A program made the translations under genes and the position numbers. Positions 17,181-26,536 of a DNA stretch of 64,000 nucleotides are shown piece by piece. Below the pieces are notes generated by a model. That model was not told the DNA's origin. It ran no database searches and saw only the letters and a program-made list of their open reading frames with translations. The first letter of the stretch is position 1. Each line of letters opens with the position of its first letter. This DNA is from Pantoea sp. A4. Its GTDB lineage: Bacteria; Pseudomonadota; Gammaproteobacteria; Enterobacterales; Enterobacteriaceae. The stretch lies in assembly GCF_000295955.2 (NCBI RefSeq), contig NZ_ALXE01000033.1:1-64000 (forward strand), written 5' to 3'.

Positions 17181-18536
17181 TTAATTTTTTACTTTTGCAG
17201 AGGCAAGCAACGTGCGGTCAACCATTAAAGGGGCCAGACCGGTGTAATTAGCCGGTTCAGTCAGTGCCTGTAATTCCGCCAGCGTCAGTTTGGACGTGAC
17301 TGTTTCATTGGCAAGCAGTGCATCCAGCAGAGAGATATTTTCGGTATTGGCAACGCGACACGCGTCATAGACCACATCATGAGCCGTCTGACGACCCAGT
17401 TGAGGAGCCAGTCCCATCATCACCGCTTCAGCAACAATCAGACCGCGCGTCATATTGAGGTTCTTACGCATGTTGTCTGGCTTCACTTCTAATCCGCCCA
17501 ACATATAAACCGCCTGTTCGAGCGCGGCACTGCTTAGCATGAACGCTTCTGGTATTGCCACCCATTCGGCCTGCCACGGCCCCGTGGAACGTTCGAAGTC
17601 CTGAACCATCGCATCCAGCATTAGCCCGGCATGCTGGCGTACGCCTTTCGCTGCGGCATAAATAATCTCACAGGAAATAGGATTACGTTTCTGTGGCATG
17701 GTGCTGCTGGCTCCGCGCCCTTTGACAAAAGGCTCATATGCTTCGCCCAGTTCACTGGTCATCATCATCATGATGTCCAGTGCCACTTTCCCAAGGGATC
17801 CGGTGACCAGCCCGAGGAAATTCAGCACTTCAGCGAAACCATCACGGGCCACATGCCAGGTCGCTTGAGGAACGCCAAGACCAAGCTCTTTCATCATAGC
17901 AGTCTGCACGCTGAACCCGTCGTTACCCAGTGAAGCCAGCGTTCCGGCGGCACCGGCAAACTGGCCGACTTCAACCCGTGGGCGTAACTGGCTTAAGCGT
18001 TCTGCATGACGATCAAACATACTCAGCCAGACAGCACACTTGTAGCCAAAGGTAATGGGCAACGCGTGTTGCAAGTGCGTTCTGCCTGCCATCGGCGTAT
18101 CGCGGTGTTCTTTAGCCAGTCGGGTAAGTACTTCTCTGATCTGATGAATATCGGCCTCGACAATATTCAGTGCCGCACGGATTTGCAACACCACCGCCGT
18201 GTCCATAATGTCTTGCGTGGTGGCTCCCCAGTGCACATATCGTCCAGCCTGACCGCAGAGGGTTGAAAGCTGTTCAACCAGAGGCAGGATCGGATAGCCC
18301 ACAATTTCAGTTTGATGCTGCATCTCTGCCAGATCGAGGGCTTCATAGCGGGCTTTATCGGCAATTTCGGCGGCAGCTGTCGCAGGGATCACCCCACAGC
18401 TGGCCTCGGCTTTTGCCAGTGCCACTTCGGTTTCAATATAACGTTCGATCAAGGCCTTATCAGAAAATACCGCGCGCATTTTTTCTGTGGCGAACATGTT
18501 CCTGAAGAGCTGGGAATCGTATACGGTACTAGACAT
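17181..18536 (-). CDS. fumarase/aspartase superfamily lyase, CMLE/adenylosuccinate lyase-like
   Basis: 451 residues from ATG 18536, preceded by AGGAGT. The frame stays open further upstream, but that part crosses the operator region and is not coding. It shows the superfamily patterns HWGATTQDIMDT (about 102-113), AGRTHLQHALP (150-160, His154 and His157) and the mobile loop GRGASSTMPQKRNP (273-286, with the catalytic Ser pair). Closest groups are 3-carboxy-cis,cis-muconate cycloisomerase (PcaB) and adenylosuccinate lyase. No protocatechuate genes are nearby. The operon with a dicarboxylate symporter under a GntR regulator suggests a lyase that releases or adds fumarate-type acids, such as an N-substituted aspartate lyase. 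That is inference. Confidence 0.88.
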   Translation of the reverse strand: MSSTVYDSQLFRNMFATEKMRAVFSDKALIERYIETEVALAKAEASCGVIPATAAAEIADKARYEALDLAEMQHQTEIVGYPILPLVEQLSTLCGQAGRYVHWGATTQDIMDTAVVLQIRAALNIVEADIHQIREVLTRLAKEHRDTPMAGRTHLQHALPITFGYKCAVWLSMFDRHAERLSQLRPRVEVGQFAGAAGTLASLGNDGFSVQTAMMKELGLGVPQATWHVARDGFAEVLNFLGLVTGSLGKVALDIMMMMTSELGEAYEPFVKGRGASSTMPQKRNPISCEIIYAAAKGVRQHAGLMLDAMVQDFERSTGPWQAEWVAIPEAFMLSSAALEQAVYMLGGLEVKPDNMRKNLNMTRGLIVAEAVMMGLAPQLGRQTAHDVVYDACRVANTENISLLDALLANETVTSKLTLAELQALTEPANYTGLAPLMVDRTLLASAKVKN

Positions 18537-18551
18537 AACTACTCCTGGTGA

Positions 18552-18586
18552 ATATGTACGTACAATTAAATTATGTCCGTACATAT
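18552..18586. promoter_or_regulatory. paired GntR-type operators in the lyase/regulator divergent region
   Basis: A perfect 10-bp palindrome TGTACGTACA (18555-18564) and an imperfect copy TGTCCGTACA (18574-18583), 19 bp centre to centre. Together they form a larger inverted repeat ATATGTACG (18552-18560) / CGTACATAT (18578-18586). They lie between the lyase start (18536) and the GntR gene (18640), so one bound regulator could repress both. GT-N-AC symmetry fits GntR-family sites. Confidence 0.75.
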
Positions 18587-18639
18587 ACGAGGGGTACAGG
18601 TATGCTGTCAATTTGAATCGATAACGGAATGTGAGAAAT

Positions 18640-19371
18640 ATGATCCCGGTTAGATATTTAGTCGTTGCCAGAGCACTTTCAGATGCGATCAATAATGGAC
18701 AGTATCCGGTCGGATCGCTGCTGCCAACGGAGTTTGAGCTGTCCGAAATGTATCAAGTGAGCAGACATACCGTCCGGGCAGCCATTGCCCGCTTGCAAGA
18801 GCAAGGTCTGGTGTCGCGTAAAAAAAGGGTCGGCACACGGGTAACGTCCTCCACGGCACAGCAGGGCTATTCTCAGGCGCTGGCCTCGCTTTCTGACCTG
18901 GCACATCTGGCTCAAACGCAGACCAGAGAGATCAAAACGGTTGAGCATTTCATCGCCGAATTGTCAGTTGCTAAAGCACTGGGACTGGAACCCGGCAGAA
19001 AATATTTCCGTGTATCCAGCATCAGAACCGACAGTGAACACCCAGGTCAGCCGATTTGCTGGACGGATGTCTATGCGCCTGAAGAGTACGCTGCGGTTAT
19101 CCCACTGGCGAAAGAGCGTAAAGGGGTGTTGATTGCCGCCATTATCGAAATGGAATTTGGTCAGACCATTTCCACCGTGGAACAACGTGTTGAAGCGGTA
19201 TTACTGACCGAAACGTTGGCGCAAGTGCTGAACTCGCCAGCCGGTGAACCGGCTTTGCAGATCACTCGTATCTATCGAGATCAAGACAATCAGATGATGG
19301 CAAGGTCAGTCACCATCCATCCACGTGAACGTTTCACGCTAGTGATGCAAATTGCACGAGAGAATATTTGA
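18640..19371 (+). CDS. GntR-family regulator with UTRA domain (HutC subfamily)
   Basis: About 243 residues from ATG 18640; a GTG at 18631 is an alternative start. The N-terminal winged helix has YPVGSLLPTEFELSEMYQVSRHTVRAAIARLQEQGLVSRKKRVGTRV, with the recognition helix at SRHTVRAAI. The C-terminal half is a UTRA ligand domain (EIKTVEHFIAELSV; LEPGRKYFRVSSIR; IEMEFGQTISTVEQRVEA). HutC-type proteins are usually repressors lifted by a catabolic metabolite. It is divergent from the lyase/symporter operon with twin palindromes between, so it almost certainly controls that operon and itself. Confidence 0.92.
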   Translation: MIPVRYLVVARALSDAINNGQYPVGSLLPTEFELSEMYQVSRHTVRAAIARLQEQGLVSRKKRVGTRVTSSTAQQGYSQALASLSDLAHLAQTQTREIKTVEHFIAELSVAKALGLEPGRKYFRVSSIRTDSEHPGQPICWTDVYAPEEYAAVIPLAKERKGVLIAAIIEMEFGQTISTVEQRVEAVLLTETLAQVLNSPAGEPALQITRIYRDQDNQMMARSVTIHPRERFTLVMQIARENI

Positions 19372-19422
19372 GGCAGTGGCTCGACAGTAGCCAGACTGCC
19401 TGATCGTTTTAGGTGCGTTACG

Positions 19423-19454
19423 CCATACATTGGTGAATCTACACCAATGTATGG
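19423..19454. terminator. 13-bp-stem hairpin between convergent genes
   Basis: Perfect inverted repeat CCATACATTGGTG (19423-19435) / CACCAATGTATGG (19442-19454) with loop AATCTA. It sits between the convergent GntR and Hhe-like genes. No strong T run follows on either strand, so it is either a weak bidirectional terminator or a mark of the left edge of the inserted defence gene. Confidence 0.6.
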
Positions 19455-19469
19455 ATGCACTAGCGCTAT

Positions 19470-22400
19470 TTACTTAACTGCCTCAAGTCGCTGCCTTGCC
19501 TGATTCGTAAGGCGTTTAATGCCAAGTAACCTCGCCATTTCATTCACCTGATTCGCACTTGGCGTAGATAATGCCAATGCACGTAACTCTTCCATAGCAA
19601 TCGAATCAATCTGACGAATATCTCTATCAGATTCCGGCAAGCGGAAAATATTCCACTCAGTACGTTGCGTCTCTGAAAGCCAGACAAAATCTTCTCCGGA
19701 ATGGTCGGTTGCTAAATGGTAGTGCAGATCAACAATTTCCATAACACGTTCACGGATGAGTCTTCCGGCACGGTTAAATCCATGAACACGAGCAACCCTT
19801 TGTACAAGCGTGGTGTCGAGAAGAGGGGACTCATCGTTTACGAGCTCTGAGATCATCGTTTTCAACGTGTTGTCGTACTCTGGACTATAAAATTTTTCCG
19901 CATCTACTTTATCGCGCCATGAATGCAGTTCATTGATAACGTATTTGCCTGATTGCGCAACGGTACTGGTTTCAGGAGGAAGTGCATTTGCATATTTCAA
20001 TTGGGGTGATGTCTCTTCCTCCTCTGAATGAATATGCTTCACTCCGACAACATCCTCTACAGATGTAACGATGTCCTCATCATTGGCCACTAACTGTACT
20101 GTAGTCGTTGTTTCTAGATTGTCGCTATCTACATCTATAGTGGCAATTACATTAATCGCGTGTTCTTTATCATCTGCTTTTGATATTTCAGCTTGTAAAA
20201 CACGGGATTTTTCAAGCAAACTTTTGATAGCCACATCAAGCCTGTCAAGCGCACTCTCTTTATCAATCCACCATTCTGTTGACCAGAGACGAAGAAGCTT
20301 CCAGCCCAGCCCCTGCAAGATTGCACTACGCACTTTGTCACGGTCACGTGCTGTCGCTGCACTGTGATAGGTGACACCGTCACACTCAACACCAACAAGA
20401 TAATCACCCGGCTTATCTGGATGAACAATCCCAAGATCGATACGGAAGCGCGATACGCCAATCTGTGGCACCACATGCCAGCCTTTTCTTCTTAGACCAT
20501 TAGCGACAGCTTCTTCAAAAGGAGAGTCATAACTTCCAACGGAACCACGTACAGCCTGTGACAACGCCATGGGCCCGCGTTGAGCAAACTCAATAAAGTG
20601 TTTGAGATCGGCTACTGCTCTTGCACTGGTACGGTTAAGATCAATAAATGATGGGTCAAAGGAACTGAATACCATCATTTCTTGACGAGCCCTTGTGACG
20701 GCAACATTGAGTCGACGCCATCCTCCATCACGATTCAGGGGGCCGAAGTTCATCGACATAGTATTGGCGCCGGGCTCTGTCGGACCATACCCAATACTCA
20801 GCATGATAAGGTCTCGCTCATCTCCCTGCACCGTTTCCAAATTTTTTACGACAACCGGTTCTTCCAGATGTAACTGGAAGAATGGTTCAATTTCTGGTTG
20901 TAGTTGGCGTGCCCGGTCCAGCATGTCGATGATTAGTTTCTGCTGCTCCGTATTCAGCGTAATAATGCCAATAGATTTTCCCGATGCGATGAAAGTTTTA
21001 TCCGTGAGGCGCTTGATCGTCTCTGCAACAATCGCCTCCGCTTCAGCTTGGTTATGACGGCCTTTACCTTTTGAGTACGTTCCAGCAACTTTGCACCATT
21101 GCACAGCACTCTGCTTCGTTTCTGACGCAGGGAAAGTAATCAAATTACTGTCGTAGTAGCGGTGATTTGAGAATGTGATAAGGCTTTCGTGACGGCTTCG
21201 ATAATGCCAGCTCAGGCTGTGATTGTATAACCCAGCGGCAAGACATTCATCGAGAATACTTTCCATGTCTTCTTCCGTGTCATCATCAACTTCGTTTGCT
21301 GCACGGTTAAAGAAGCTGGTAGGCGGCATCTGCCTTGGATCACCAGCAATCACAACCTGTTTGCCACGCGCCATAGCACCTATGGCATCCCAGGGGGAGA
21401 TTTGAGAGGCTTCATCAAAGATAACGAGATCAAATAAAGCCTGCTCGGAAGGCAAGAACTGGGCAACAGAGAGTGGGCTCATTAGCATACAAGGTGCTAG
21501 TTTAGTCATAGCCTCGCCCATATCTGTAGCCATCTGGCGTACGGGTTTGTGGCGACGCGACTTTTGCAGTTCATGTTTAAGCAGGGCAAAACCACCTTGC
21601 TTACTGATTTCATTTTTTGCGGGTATAACTCCACATAATCTGGCGCGAATATAACGGACCGTTAGTTTGGCTAGCCGATCGGTTTGTATTTGGTAGGACT
21701 CAATATCACTCATGTGCTCAGCAGGAACGAAATTATGCAGTAGCGGCTCGGAGTCAATCATCCATGAGGCAAACCAGCGGCAGTAAGCTGTTTCAAAGAG
21801 ATCGACTGCACGTAATTCATCAGCATCTATATGGACCAATGAATGGACCAATGGCAATAATCCTTTGGATATTGCCTCTTCTCTTACGCGACACCAGTCA
21901 CTCCAAGCCTTGAGCGCTGATTGATTCTTCACAATATCTGCAGCACTACTGCGTAAGACGACTATGGTCATTCTCTGCTCTGGTGCATTAATCAGTTGGC
22001 AGAATTGTGACTTAACGTCATTAAACTCAGTTAAACTGAGCTGCAGTTTCTGCGTTAACAATCCAATTTTCCCATCTGAAGCAATTAGCTCGTTAGCATC
22101 AATAACCAGGTTTTTAACTGCATTACGTATCTCAACAAGTTGCTGTGGTGATGAGGCCAGTCCCGCCAAAGAACTGCGAATCGCATCGGATAATCCCAGC
22201 ACCTGCTCCAGATGGGCAGAGTCCGTATCTAAACCCTTCCAGGCCGGTAAATACGTCAGTACTGGTGCAAGCTCTGCTAGTCGTTGCTGCAAAGACTGCA
22301 ATCTGTCAATGATTGCCAAATCTGTATCCAAATTCGGTATTCCACTGAGTGAATACTGCTGCGTCATTCCTTCTATGACTTTTTTACGGGCAATAGTGGC

Positions 22401-25352
22401 TAAGAACCAAAACTTCTTATCGGCCGCTTCCAGATTATTTCTAACCTGCTGTGTCTGAACATTTGCCCAGCTGTTGGCCAAATAAGATACCGATAAGCCT
22501 AATTTTGTAGTTTCAATATCCCTTAACAGGTTGATAGCTAATTTAGCCGATTCTGTGCGACCAAAAGCATCCGGAGCAAACATGAAGCTAAGGTCTATAC
22601 CAGCAGCGCGGGATAGAAGTTCACAAAGTATCGTTAGCTGTAGAAGTTTTCCCGGTTCAGTGGAATCCAGGGTAATGCCGGTTGCATCGAGTAACTCCTC
22701 AGTCACTTTTTCCAACTTACTGATAATGGTAGGGACTTTATTTGCGATGGCTACCAGAGAGGCTTGCCAGCCATTCGTCCAGTCAGACTGGTTAATCCAT
22801 TCAAAGTCTGCCCCATATTGCCTAAAAGCATTACGGTTAATTTCCAGACGACGCGCGATATCACGGAATGATGCCATTTGTTCGCTGTTGTGGAGAGTAT
22901 TTGCAGGCCAGGTAAACTCTGGTGTTGCAGCATTTGCATCTTTTATAACCCGCCCCATCGCCTGATGAAGAGTCATGCCACTGGGCCAGCGCAGATGGAG
23001 TAATCGAACAACCTCATTAAGCTTGTCACGCAAACGCTGCACCTTTTCCGCTTCTTCTGCCCATTCTTCCGAGGAGAGGGTATCGCGGACATCCCATGCA
23101 CGCTCTAGCTGTTTGAGGAAATCTATTTTTGAGGTTTTACTGGAGTGGAGTTCCAAACAAAATTCGCCTAAACCTTGGGCTTCCAGCCGCCGGTAAACAA
23201 CATCCAACGCGGCTTTTTTCTCCGCAACGAAGAGTACCCGCCTGCCCAGGGCTAGGTTGTGTGCGATCATGTTAGCAATTGTCTGAGATTTACCTGTTCC
23301 GGGTGGCCCATCCAGCACAAAGTTACGTCCTTTTGCCGAAGCAACGACCGCAGCAATCTGTGACGAATCGGCAGGCAAGGGTAGGAAGAGATCTGCAGTG
23401 TTGACCAGATCATCAAGTTTCTCGACCTCAATGATCTCGCCACTATTTTCTAAAATCACATTTTCTTGGCCACGTTCGATGAGATACTTAACCAACGGAC
23501 TCTGCATCAGCTGTGGTGCTCTATCAATGAGATCTTTCCACATTAGATATTTCGCAAAAGAGAAGGTGCCAATCACGACATCCCGAGTGACTTCGAATCC
23601 AGGAATATCTCTTACCGCACGTCTAACCGTGTTCCAGATACCGTCCACGTCGATGCCGCTATCATCAGTGGGTAATTCTCCATCCAGGCCGTTAATCGTC
23701 AGTGCAAAATCATTATGCAGGAGCTGGAGTAGCGTCAGGTTAAAGCGAGGTTCTTCTTCAAGCAAACGCATGGTTATACCGGAAAGTGCGCTTTTACGGT
23801 CAAGCTGTATTGGTAGCAAAATCAACGGTGCAGAATAACTTTTCGGATCTTCAGCCGATTTTTTCCATTTCAAAAATCCTACGGCAAGGAAAAGAGTGTT
23901 GGCTCCACCCTCTTCCAAATCGCTTTTGGACTTGCGATATAAATCGATTAATTCTGCTTCTAGTTTGTCCTTTTCTAAAGGAGAAACAACTTCTCCACGG
24001 TCCAGTGCCAGCCTGGCATACTCTTCCGTTAGATTTTCGTTAGTCTGCTGCTTATATAGTTCAGCATCTCGCCCGCCTGACTCCAGATTAGGCTGTGAAA
24101 CGATGCGGATTCGTTTACCCTCTGCCAGTTTATCTTCCAGATGTCCGGGGTCAGAGCAGACCAGCCGGATCCCTTTGGCACTGTCTGGCAGATGGAGTAA
24201 ACGATTTCGAGTGGTAAGGTCGAGTAACTTACGTTGCCACTGCACTAGACGACCAGAGGCGACATGAACACTTTCCGTCTCTATATCGAGGTCAAAGGAG
24301 GGAAGCAGAGGAGCAGCTTCAAATCCATGATGAACCTCATTAACGCTATCTCCACTGTCTTCAAGCCTGGTGATTCCCAACGCAAGCGGACGGATTTTTT
24401 GCATTCGCGCCCGGTGAGTATCAATCGCAGCATGAAAAAGTTCCTCCGTCAGATGCTTCAGCGCTTCCTCATATGCCTGACTAAATGAAGGAGGCTGGGA
24501 TCTTGTGACAAGCGTAGCTTCAAACACAACTATTTCTTTCAAATCAATGCGCTTACGCACGGATGAAACATCCTCAGTGACTAGTTGTGCAAATTCCTGA
24601 GGTTGAAGCCACAAACCGGCGAAAGCATGGCCTTCACTTAGAAAAACCAACGCATTGAGTCCCATCTGCTCAAGAGCCGATGTAAATAACAGGGTCGTAT
24701 CGAGGCAGGTAGCGACCTTGCCTTCAAGAATGGCACCAGGAGTACGAATTTTCTGGCCGTTACGTTCAAAACTCGCAGGAGGTAAGGCATAGCTAATGCT
24801 GAGATTACAAATCGCTGTCCAGAGCGCTGATGCAACTTCCCAAACACGCGTCCTTGAATTGCTTTTATATCCATCAAGAGCGTCATTTTTACCGGCACCG
24901 CGTAGCACATCTGAAGTTGCCTTGAGGACTCGATCAACTGCTGGGTCATTTGGCATTATGAATGAAGGTAGCAGTTCTAGCATGGCATTGCCGCCCCATT
25001 CGTTTTTAGCCAATGCTTCAAGAGGATAATTTAGAGAAAAGACTTCATTTTCACCTTCACGTAGAGTCAAGGTCACTTCACAGATTACACTCTCCGTCAG
25101 TTCAGCCAGCCATTCACCATCCAGCTTGATATCGCGGTCCCGGATGTCTAGACAGGAGCCTGGGAGCAAGCGGTCAATATTCCACTGTTTACTTTCCAAA
25201 ACCGCAGGAGCCGTATGCAAATGCAACGTCAGATTTTCGTATGCTTCTTCAGATTCATTATGTAGGACGAGTTCGCGTAATAATGGAACCGCATTCTGGT
25301 GAGAAGTGAACCCCAACTTACTTGCAATGCTCACCTGCGCCTTGATGCCCAT
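19470..25352 (-). CDS. DUF4011-helicase-Vsr giant protein (Hhe-like antiphage defence)
   Basis: A 1960-residue protein. Seen domains: an N-terminal transglutaminase-like stretch (about 205-280: ATCLDTTLLF with Cys216, GHAFAG with His242, and Glu278 in VVFEATLV); the DUF4011 signature RKLLDLTTRNRLLHL (374-388); SF1 helicase Walker A GPPGTGKSQT (682-691), Walker B VIFDEASQ (1310-1317), motif III GDPRQMPPT and motif VI NVAVTRARQE (1549-1558). A Vsr/PD-(D/E)XK nuclease (about 1608-1715) has SPFEEAV, FRIDLGI and VECDGVTYH, followed by a C-terminal DUF3320-like region (about 1820-1925). This layout matches the single-gene 'DUF4011-helicase-Vsr (hhe)' antiphage system named in defence-island screens. 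AAGGAG lies ten bases before the ATG. It stands alone in AT-richer DNA, consistent with transfer. All key helicase and nuclease residues look intact. Confidence 0.85.
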   Translation of the reverse strand: MGIKAQVSIASKLGFTSHQNAVPLLRELVLHNESEEAYENLTLHLHTAPAVLESKQWNIDRLLPGSCLDIRDRDIKLDGEWLAELTESVICEVTLTLREGENEVFSLNYPLEALAKNEWGGNAMLELLPSFIMPNDPAVDRVLKATSDVLRGAGKNDALDGYKSNSRTRVWEVASALWTAICNLSISYALPPASFERNGQKIRTPGAILEGKVATCLDTTLLFTSALEQMGLNALVFLSEGHAFAGLWLQPQEFAQLVTEDVSSVRKRIDLKEIVVFEATLVTRSQPPSFSQAYEEALKHLTEELFHAAIDTHRARMQKIRPLALGITRLEDSGDSVNEVHHGFEAAPLLPSFDLDIETESVHVASGRLVQWQRKLLDLTTRNRLLHLPDSAKGIRLVCSDPGHLEDKLAEGKRIRIVSQPNLESGGRDAELYKQQTNENLTEEYARLALDRGEVVSPLEKDKLEAELIDLYRKSKSDLEEGGANTLFLAVGFLKWKKSAEDPKSYSAPLILLPIQLDRKSALSGITMRLLEEEPRFNLTLLQLLHNDFALTINGLDGELPTDDSGIDVDGIWNTVRRAVRDIPGFEVTRDVVIGTFSFAKYLMWKDLIDRAPQLMQSPLVKYLIERGQENVILENSGEIIEVEKLDDLVNTADLFLPLPADSSQIAAVVASAKGRNFVLDGPPGTGKSQTIANMIAHNLALGRRVLFVAEKKAALDVVYRRLEAQGLGEFCLELHSSKTSKIDFLKQLERAWDVRDTLSSEEWAEEAEKVQRLRDKLNEVVRLLHLRWPSGMTLHQAMGRVIKDANAATPEFTWPANTLHNSEQMASFRDIARRLEINRNAFRQYGADFEWINQSDWTNGWQASLVAIANKVPTIISKLEKVTEELLDATGITLDSTEPGKLLQLTILCELLSRAAGIDLSFMFAPDAFGRTESAKLAINLLRDIETTKLGLSVSYLANSWANVQTQQVRNNLEAADKKFWFLATIARKKVIEGMTQQYSLSGIPNLDTDLAIIDRLQSLQQRLAELAPVLTYLPAWKGLDTDSAHLEQVLGLSDAIRSSLAGLASSPQQLVEIRNAVKNLVIDANELIASDGKIGLLTQKLQLSLTEFNDVKSQFCQLINAPEQRMTIVVLRSSAADIVKNQSALKAWSDWCRVREEAISKGLLPLVHSLVHIDADELRAVDLFETAYCRWFASWMIDSEPLLHNFVPAEHMSDIESYQIQTDRLAKLTVRYIRARLCGVIPAKNEISKQGGFALLKHELQKSRRHKPVRQMATDMGEAMTKLAPCMLMSPLSVAQFLPSEQALFDLVIFDEASQISPWDAIGAMARGKQVVIAGDPRQMPPTSFFNRAANEVDDDTEEDMESILDECLAAGLYNHSLSWHYRSRHESLITFSNHRYYDSNLITFPASETKQSAVQWCKVAGTYSKGKGRHNQAEAEAIVAETIKRLTDKTFIASGKSIGIITLNTEQQKLIIDMLDRARQLQPEIEPFFQLHLEEPVVVKNLETVQGDERDLIMLSIGYGPTEPGANTMSMNFGPLNRDGGWRRLNVAVTRARQEMMVFSSFDPSFIDLNRTSARAVADLKHFIEFAQRGPMALSQAVRGSVGSYDSPFEEAVANGLRRKGWHVVPQIGVSRFRIDLGIVHPDKPGDYLVGVECDGVTYHSAATARDRDKVRSAILQGLGWKLLRLWSTEWWIDKESALDRLDVAIKSLLEKSRVLQAEISKADDKEHAINVIATIDVDSDNLETTTTVQLVANDEDIVTSVEDVVGVKHIHSEEEETSPQLKYANALPPETSTVAQSGKYVINELHSWRDKVDAEKFYSPEYDNTLKTMISELVNDESPLLDTTLVQRVARVHGFNRAGRLIRERVMEIVDLHYHLATDHSGEDFVWLSETQRTEWNIFRLPESDRDIRQIDSIAMEELRALALSTPSANQVNEMARLLGIKRLTNQARQRLEAVK

Positions 25353-26158
25353 ATAGACCGATCTCCTTAAGGACGTACACTCAAAAATTTAAATTGGTAT
25401 AAAGAAAGGGGATATGAAACTGACCGGGGCTAGATAGATGAGTTGTTACAACGCAGGAACACAAAGCTAAAGGCACTTAATGGTTGACGGAAAAGCGCAA
25501 AAATAGCAAATGTTAAATATCAACTCATAAAACGGCGCTGGAAATCTAACTCTCAGAATCATCCTAATTTCCGATACCATAAAGTATAAAGGGATACTAA
25601 TCTATAGGGATGTTACTGTTGTAGGCTCCAAAATCCCTCTTTGCAATAAAACCAATCAACTATTTGATTTTTAATCACTTATTTTTAATAAAAGGATTAT
25701 TTATGATCCATTACGATAAAAAAATTTAAAAAACAGCTTCAATTCCCGATAAAATCCCGTGAAAAGTCTGTATTACCCCCTATGCCAATGCTGAGTCTTT
25801 CAAAAAAATCCAATGTTCAATATCTTTATGACGTCGTTATTTGAATGAAGCAGGGGCAGTCAACAGAACAGTATCCCTGAGTGTATAGGCAAATACCCGA
25901 TGTAAAAGGATTAGTGCCTACACCCGGCATTCATTAGATCAGAGCTCGGCATATAAGCCTTGAGGTTAACCTATCACCACTGAGGTCGGTATACTCAATC
26001 TTATCAGTCAAACTAATAAGCATAGTTTTTGTACGTGATTTTTTTATCATTTGCGTTAATTGTTCCAATTTAGATGGTGATGCAAAGCTCTTACAGCTTC
26101 TAGTGCATCTGTCTCTTAGACTGCGCGGCTAAAGACATGCCATACCTTTTGCAGCGAT
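25353..26158. other. AT-rich region without recognisable genes, upstream of the Hhe-like gene
   Basis: About 800 bp, strongly AT-rich, with frequent stops in all frames. It must hold the promoter of the Hhe-like gene (minus strand), but no confident hexamers are visible. A loose inverted repeat GTGTATAGGCA...TGCCTACAC occurs at about 25879-25924. I see no tRNA, integrase remnant or IS end. It could be decayed accessory DNA flanking the defence gene. Confidence 0.5.
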
Positions 26159-26362
26159 CTATCCGGTGGTAGGCGGTGAGTAAGCGTCTAGGTAAAAGCA
26201 ATCATCACTCAGATAAAATGAAGCCACTGTCTCAATTTCCCCTTCAACGCTATCTAGCCAAACACGGACAGATGAGTCTTTTTGTCTCAATTTGCCTGAG
26301 CTAACGCTATCCGCAGCCCGATTCATGCACTGCTTTAGATCGTACGGTTCATTGCAAGTCAT
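26159..26362 (-). CDS. possible small hypothetical protein
   Basis: A 67-codon frame ending in FYLSDDCFYLDAYSPPTTG. The acidic, aromatic composition (DSSVRVWLDSVEGEIETVASFYLSDD) looks protein-like, and it lies in DNA with few other open frames. There is no good ribosome site before the ATG (only TTTCAGAA), and I do not recognise a family. It may be a remnant. Confidence 0.3.
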   Translation of the reverse strand: MTCNEPYDLKQCMNRAADSVSSGKLRQKDSSVRVWLDSVEGEIETVASFYLSDDCFYLDAYSPPTTG

Positions 26363-26536
26363 TTCTGAAACAAAAATTCGATTTGCATCTCAGTTTTGAT
26401 CATCTTTCGTTGTGTCTGTTATCAATAATGATCTATTTTGTCTCTGATGCATTTCGTAATGTGTCAATAAGAGTCAAAATGCGGCATCTATCGATACCTC
26501 ATAGATAACAATGGCACGTCAGTGGAAGAAGATAAA

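Noticed and set aside
18537..18692. N-terminal extension of the lyase frame by 52 codons
   Set aside because: It would cross the GntR operators and part of the regulator's own promoter; the ATG at 18536 has an AGGAGT ribosome site and matches the family start.
26030..26160. tRNA-like or attachment-site remnant in the AT-rich region
   Set aside because: No cloverleaf, T-psi-C box or paired direct repeat could be found by eye.
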